NCBI GenBank assembly: GCA_963971425.1
Contig: OZ020525.1
Coordinates: 3,703,560-3,767,559, forward strand
Direction: 5' to 3'
Source of the DNA: Bryoerythrophyllum caledonicum
Lineage: Eukaryota > Streptophyta > Bryopsida > Pottiales > Pottiaceae
Length of the DNA: 64,000 bases
The notes beneath the pieces were generated by a model that was not told the origin of the DNA, did no database searches, and saw only the letters and a program-made list of their open reading frames with translations. This document shows positions 60,262 to 64,000 of this stretch, piece by piece. The translations under genes and the position numbers were made by a program. The number at the start of each line of letters is the position of its first letter. The stretch's first letter is position 1.

Positions 60262-61431
60262 GGTGAGTGTTTGGGGTGAAGTGGTAGTTTTTTCTGATTG
60301 GGAGAGTAGTATTCAGGCATATACAAAGTAGTTGGGAATTGGGTATGGGACCAGCAGGTTGGAGCTATTTCAATTGGTTCAGCCGATTGGTAGTTCCCAT
60401 TTTCATATGCCATTTAGGCTGCTCGTTTTCTAATTCGTAGTTCAGTCGTCTTTTACAGCAGAGCACATAGTCTTTCCCGTCCAAGGTAAAACAACTGTGT
60501 TGATGTACTTTTGCCTTGAGCAATACAATGAATGTTGCTAAATCTGCTTGAAATTAAATGTATACACTGAATCCTGCGCAATGAATACACTGAATCCTGA
60601 ATTGTATGTGTAGAATGATTGAGCGGCTTGTTGCTTGTAGAATTCAATTGGAAATTTGATCGACATCTACTGTGTGTGCATATGAGTGCATGTGATGGAC
60701 CTGGTCTGGATTTGATCTACAATTGGTGTGTGCATATATAACAATTGGTGTGTGCATATATAACAATTGGTGTGTACATACGATAACAATTGGTGTGTGT
60801 ATATGATAACAATTGCAACCCAATAGTTCTACCCATTTTTTCATTAACGTTCCAATTGTTGTTGTATGCTTCCAGCAATTTCCGACGTCGTCGACGTCGA
60901 CCTTGTCCACTCCAACGTTGTCCACCTCCAATTGTTGTTGTATGCTTCCAGCAATCTCCGACGACGTCGACCTCGTCCACTCCCACGTTGTCCACCTCCA
61001 CGGCAACGTAAACCAATAGCACGTCAACTGAAACATGTTGGGAGGCCAAGCAACCTGTACAACCAATTTGTTCGTTCACGCCAATTAAAAAGACATTTTT
61101 TGGTTCGGAGTTCGGTTCGGAGCATCCCAAAAATTTGGGGATCTGCCCAAAAATTTGGGGATCTGCCCAGAAGTTTTTCTTGAAACTCATCGGTGTGCAA
61201 CGTCACGCTCTGGGAAATTGTTCAAGTTCAAGGGACGTCCAGGTAAACCTAAATCGGCGTCAAAATCCTTATAACCCTGTATTGGAGGGTGCCGCAGGTT
61301 ATCGTTGCTGTCCTATGGGTTTTCGTCGCAGTGCCATAGGTTTCCATTGCCGACCTATGGGTTTAGGTCGTCCTGCGCCAGGACGAAGTCGACGTCAGGG
61401 GAGGAGGTCGCCACCCGTTTAGTATTCCATA
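60262..61431 (-). repeat. Right terminal inverted repeat of the giant transposon
   Basis: Inverted match to 41,901-43,215. It holds a local duplication of the GTCGACGTCG-rich block with GCTTCCAGCAAT (60,865-60,980) that is single in the left TIR, and fewer 21-bp units. Confidence 0.85.
61279..61362. repeat. 21-bp subterminal repeats (right end)
   Basis: Units at 61,342-61,362, 61,321-61,341 and 61,300-61,320 are inverted matches of the first three left-end units; 61,279-61,299 is degenerate. Confidence 0.85.
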
Positions 61432-61492
61432 GTAGAGATCAAGGTAATCTTCGTCCCTGAAGAAACTCTAGGATTCATAACCGAAAAAAATT

Positions 61493-61843
61493 GTGCTAAT
61501 CTTGGTCGTTCTTGTCGCAGGATTCTCTGACGCCCTGGATTTCTTCATCGATGCGGGTTTCAATGGAGTCGGGGATCTTAATGAAGTCAGAGGTTTCGTA
61601 CATGAAGGTAGTGGAATTTTTCTAGGGGAAAGACGAGCAGTAGAAGCTCAAACTATGATGAGTAAGTCTAAATTAGGTTTTCGATCAAGGTTCAGAGTGT
61701 ATGCCGTGCGGAAGGGTTTTTCGCGCGGATTGTTCTTCTCATGGCCAGAGTGTGAGCGGCAGGTTAAAGGTTTGAGGGGAGCTCAATTTTGCGGTTTCCA
61801 AAGTGTGGAGGCTGCTACAGAATATCTGAACTTCGCCTCTTAG
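61493..61843 (+). pseudogene. RNase H1-type hybrid-binding domain ORF at the insertion site
   Basis: Open frame ending in TAG. An acceptor-like TTCTTGTCGCAG at about 61,508-61,520 may start an exon. The last 50 residues (YAVRKGFSRGLFFSWPECER, then KGLRGAQFCGF and ATEYL) match the N-terminal RNA/DNA-hybrid-binding domain of RNase H1, also found in plant pararetrovirus-derived proteins. No RNase H catalytic domain follows; the frame ends where antisense copia pol begins. A fragment of a host gene or of an older mobile element. Confidence 0.5.
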
Positions 61844-61856
61844 TGTTGTCAGACTG

Positions 61857-64000
61857 ATAATTCCTAGAGATCCCCTGTGAGTCTTGAATTTAGATCGGAA
61901 AAGGGGCTTAGTGAAAATATCAGCTGGTTGTTCGTCAGTTGAGATGTAATCTAATAGAATTTCCCCCCGGAGACCCTTTCACAAATAAAGTGATGATGGA
62001 CTTCCACATGCTTCGTGCGTGCATGAAATATCGGGTTTTTGCCATTTGGGTAGTTTAATAGCCGATTGATTGTCACAGAACACTAAAATAGGAGGTGTAT
62101 CTTACAGATCAGTTTTAACCTGGGTGCTTGACTAATGTAGAGGAACTGGTTGAGATGAGTGCAGATCAAAGTGGATTTCCCTCAAGAGATGTCGTAGCCA
62201 CAACGCTTCTGAAGTTCCAAGCGACAAGCTTACATACTCCGATTCTATTGAAGACTTTGCAATTGTGGGCTGCCGTTTCGATTGCCATGTAATCGCCGCA
62301 CCTGCAAGTAGAAAGGTGTAACCGCCTGTTGATCGCCTTGTTTCTCGACATGCCGCCCAATCGACGTCCGTGAAACCATGCGTGGAGGTATGATTTTTAT
62401 TGTCGTAAAATAGACCGAAATTAGAGGTTTTCTTGACATATCTTAAGATATGCATTGCAGCGTCTAGATGAGCCCTTAAGGTGCTGCCATAAATCGAGAG
62501 ATAGTGCTGATGGCATAAGCCAAATCGGGTCTTGTCATAGTTAAGAAAATTAATTTTCCTACGAGTGTACTATAGTAAGTGGAATCAACTAAAGGCGATG
62601 TCATATCTGATAAGAGTTGTGTTCTAGCAGGTAGAGGTACGTGAGCAATACGGCAATCTTCCATGCCGAAGTCACGTAATATTTCCAGCGCTTACTGATG
62701 CTGAGTTAAGAAGATAGTGCGAGGTAATTTAATAAATTGTACACCAAGATACCTGTTGATAGATCCCATGTCTGTAATATCAAATTCAGAGTGTAGTTTG
62801 GCTTTGAGTTGCTTGATTGCATGGTCATCACCTCCTGTAATAAACAAGTCGTCCACATATATGACAACAATGGTTTGTTTACGGCCGCTTCTCTTATAAT
62901 ATAGGTTATGATCACAATAGTTGCAGTTGAAGCCTTGAGAGATGAGGTAGTGATTTATCCTGCCATACCAAACTCGCGGACTCTGTTTGAGTCCATAGAG
63001 TGCCCTATTTAGCTTACACACTACATGTTCTTGTCCAGGTTGTGCGAAGCCAGGAGGCTGCTCCATATACACTTTGTCTTGGAGGATGCCATTCAGAAAG
63101 GCGGTCTTAACGTCCAAGTGATGAATTGTCTGACCGAGGCGTGACCCACGAGCTGTGAGTGTCCTAATTGTCAACCATTTAAGGACAGGAGCGAAGACCT
63201 CGTCAAAGTCCACACCATGTTGCTGTTGAAAACCGCGGGCGACAAGCCAAACTTTCAAGCGTGGCGGTTGGCCGAGTAATGGAGGCTTCGTTTTAAATAC
63301 CCATTTCGTTGTTATTGCTTTTTTGCCTGGTGGGAGCTCCATTAGATCCCAGGTGCAATTTCTATGAATAGAGTCCATATCATAGCTTTTGTCCAACCAG
63401 AATGATGAAGAGCCTCTTGATATGTCAGGCTATCATCAGGAGACGAGGGATCTGCATCTGCCATGCAGATATCAAAGTTTTCTGGGGTAACTTGTAGTAC
63501 ATAATCTTCTAATCTGATGCTTTGCTTCCTGAACCTGCTGGAACGACGAGGTGCATTGTGAGGCTCTGATGGTGGCGATGTGATGTCTAGGGTGTCCACA
63601 CGGGGAGACGTGACGGAGTGTGGAGGCTCTTGTAAGGCAGAATCAGGGACGTGGCACTTATTGGCTGAGATTTGTGCTTTGGTTTCTAATGTGACCGAGG
63701 GGAAGATGAAGGGACAGTTAACTGAGAGTCTTCCGAATTTGGAAGACTGAGATCGTCACTGTCAAGAGAAAATCTGGTAGGTAGATCAGTGTGGGATACT
63801 AAAGTAGGAGAGCCAGCAGGGTTTGGTTCAGTAAGATGTCTAGCTGGAGAGTGTGATGAGAGTAAGGTTTTCTTGTGATGGAGTTCGTTGAGGCGCAAAA
63901 ACTCACTAAGTAGTGTGTCGCTTGCTGCAGATGGTTCTGACTGGGATCGGATTCCAAGCATCTTTTCGTTGAAAGTCACGTCTCTAGAAATGAGAATTTT
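61857..64000 (-). pseudogene. Decayed copia pol (RT and RNase H), runs off the window
   Basis: Minus-strand fragments in order: a Ser/Pro-rich linker (63,979-63,400, frame changes), RT N-terminus (TWDLMELPPGKKAI, then LVARGFQQQHGVDFDEVFAP), RT core with YVDD (VVIYVDDLFITGG, about 62,850), linker, RNase H (GFTDVDWAACRETRRSTGGY) and the pol C-terminus to about 61,900. Breaks: a frameshift near 63,360, a TAA at 62,692-62,694, a frameshift near 62,478 and further stops below 62,132. No 3' LTR is recognisable at the 61.85-kb end. It is older than the 26.6-30.5 kb element. Confidence 0.9.

Larger units (their letters stand above)
41901..61431. mobile_element. Giant DNA transposon with integrase, HECT ligase and dioxygenase
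   Basis: 19,531 bp. Ends begin TATGGAATACTAAACGGGTG and are inverted. The 6-bp duplication GTAGAG flanks them exactly (41,895-41,900 and 61,432-61,437). TIRs are about 1.2-1.3 kb. Coding content: integrase-core gene (48,222-50,042, minus), HECT-domain gene (43,262-47,087, minus), TET/JBP-like dioxygenase (52,777-54,324, plus) and an unrecognised ORF (59,561-60,253, plus). Size, long TIRs and 6-bp duplication recall Polinton/Maverick elements, but I find no protein-primed DNA polymerase, packaging ATPase, protease or capsid gene. I do not recognise a named superfamily with this gene set. Confidence 0.88.

Noticed and set aside
41901..61431. Assignment to Polinton/Maverick or to a virus
   Set aside because: Only the size, TIRs and 6-bp duplication agree. 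No DNA polymerase, packaging ATPase, protease or capsid gene is visible, and the integrase differs from the Polinton type.

Overview
The window looks like nuclear DNA of a land plant or close relative. The evidence is two GT37-type (plant xyloglucan) fucosyltransferase genes, an intact eight-exon plant-type heparanase-like (GH79) gene, the 3' end of ORC4, Ty1/copia elements, short GT-AG introns (about 60-350 nt) and CCCTAAA/TTTAGGG telomere-type motifs. Compact genes, many single-exon GT37 copies and very diverse transposons would fit a lycophyte such as Selaginella or a bryophyte. The species is inference only.

Layout. 1-4.4 kb: two tail-to-tail fucosyltransferase genes. 4.7-24.9 kb: a 20.2-kb block bounded at both ends by near-identical, inverted 2.78-kb Tc1-like transposons with intact DD34E transposases. 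It contains an unrecognised multi-exon gene, several partial inverted or direct copies of that gene's 5' half, and a 1,145-bp tandem unit spanning a 200-N gap. 26.6-30.5 kb: a complete copia insertion with 5-bp target duplication that has lost the integrase core and most of the reverse transcriptase. 30.9-36.5 kb: a small acidic-protein gene, a 77-aa gene and the GH79 gene. 36.8-40.3 kb: small foldback and MITE-like elements and a low-complexity exon. 41.06-41.32 kb: the last two exons of ORC4.

41,901-61,431: the main discovery candidate, a 19.5-kb DNA transposon with about 1.2-1.3 kb terminal inverted repeats, subterminal 21-bp phased repeats and a perfect 6-bp target duplication (GTAGAG). 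On its minus strand it carries a three-exon integrase-core (DDE) gene of the kind common in animal and fungal repeats, and a spliced HECT-type E3 ubiquitin ligase gene. On its plus strand are a TET/JBP-like 2-oxoglutarate dioxygenase gene in an AT-rich core and an unrecognised cysteine-containing 230-aa ORF. At least three of these genes carry single nonsense codons or frameshifts, so this copy is probably dead but young. It sits in or beside older copia debris and an RNase H1-type hybrid-binding-domain ORF, and may have split ORC4 from its upstream exons.

61.9-64.0 kb: a second, decayed copia pol on the minus strand that runs off the window. There are two assembly gaps of 200 N (18,537-18,736 and 51,173-51,372). 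Homology calls come from motif recognition by eye; no search was run.
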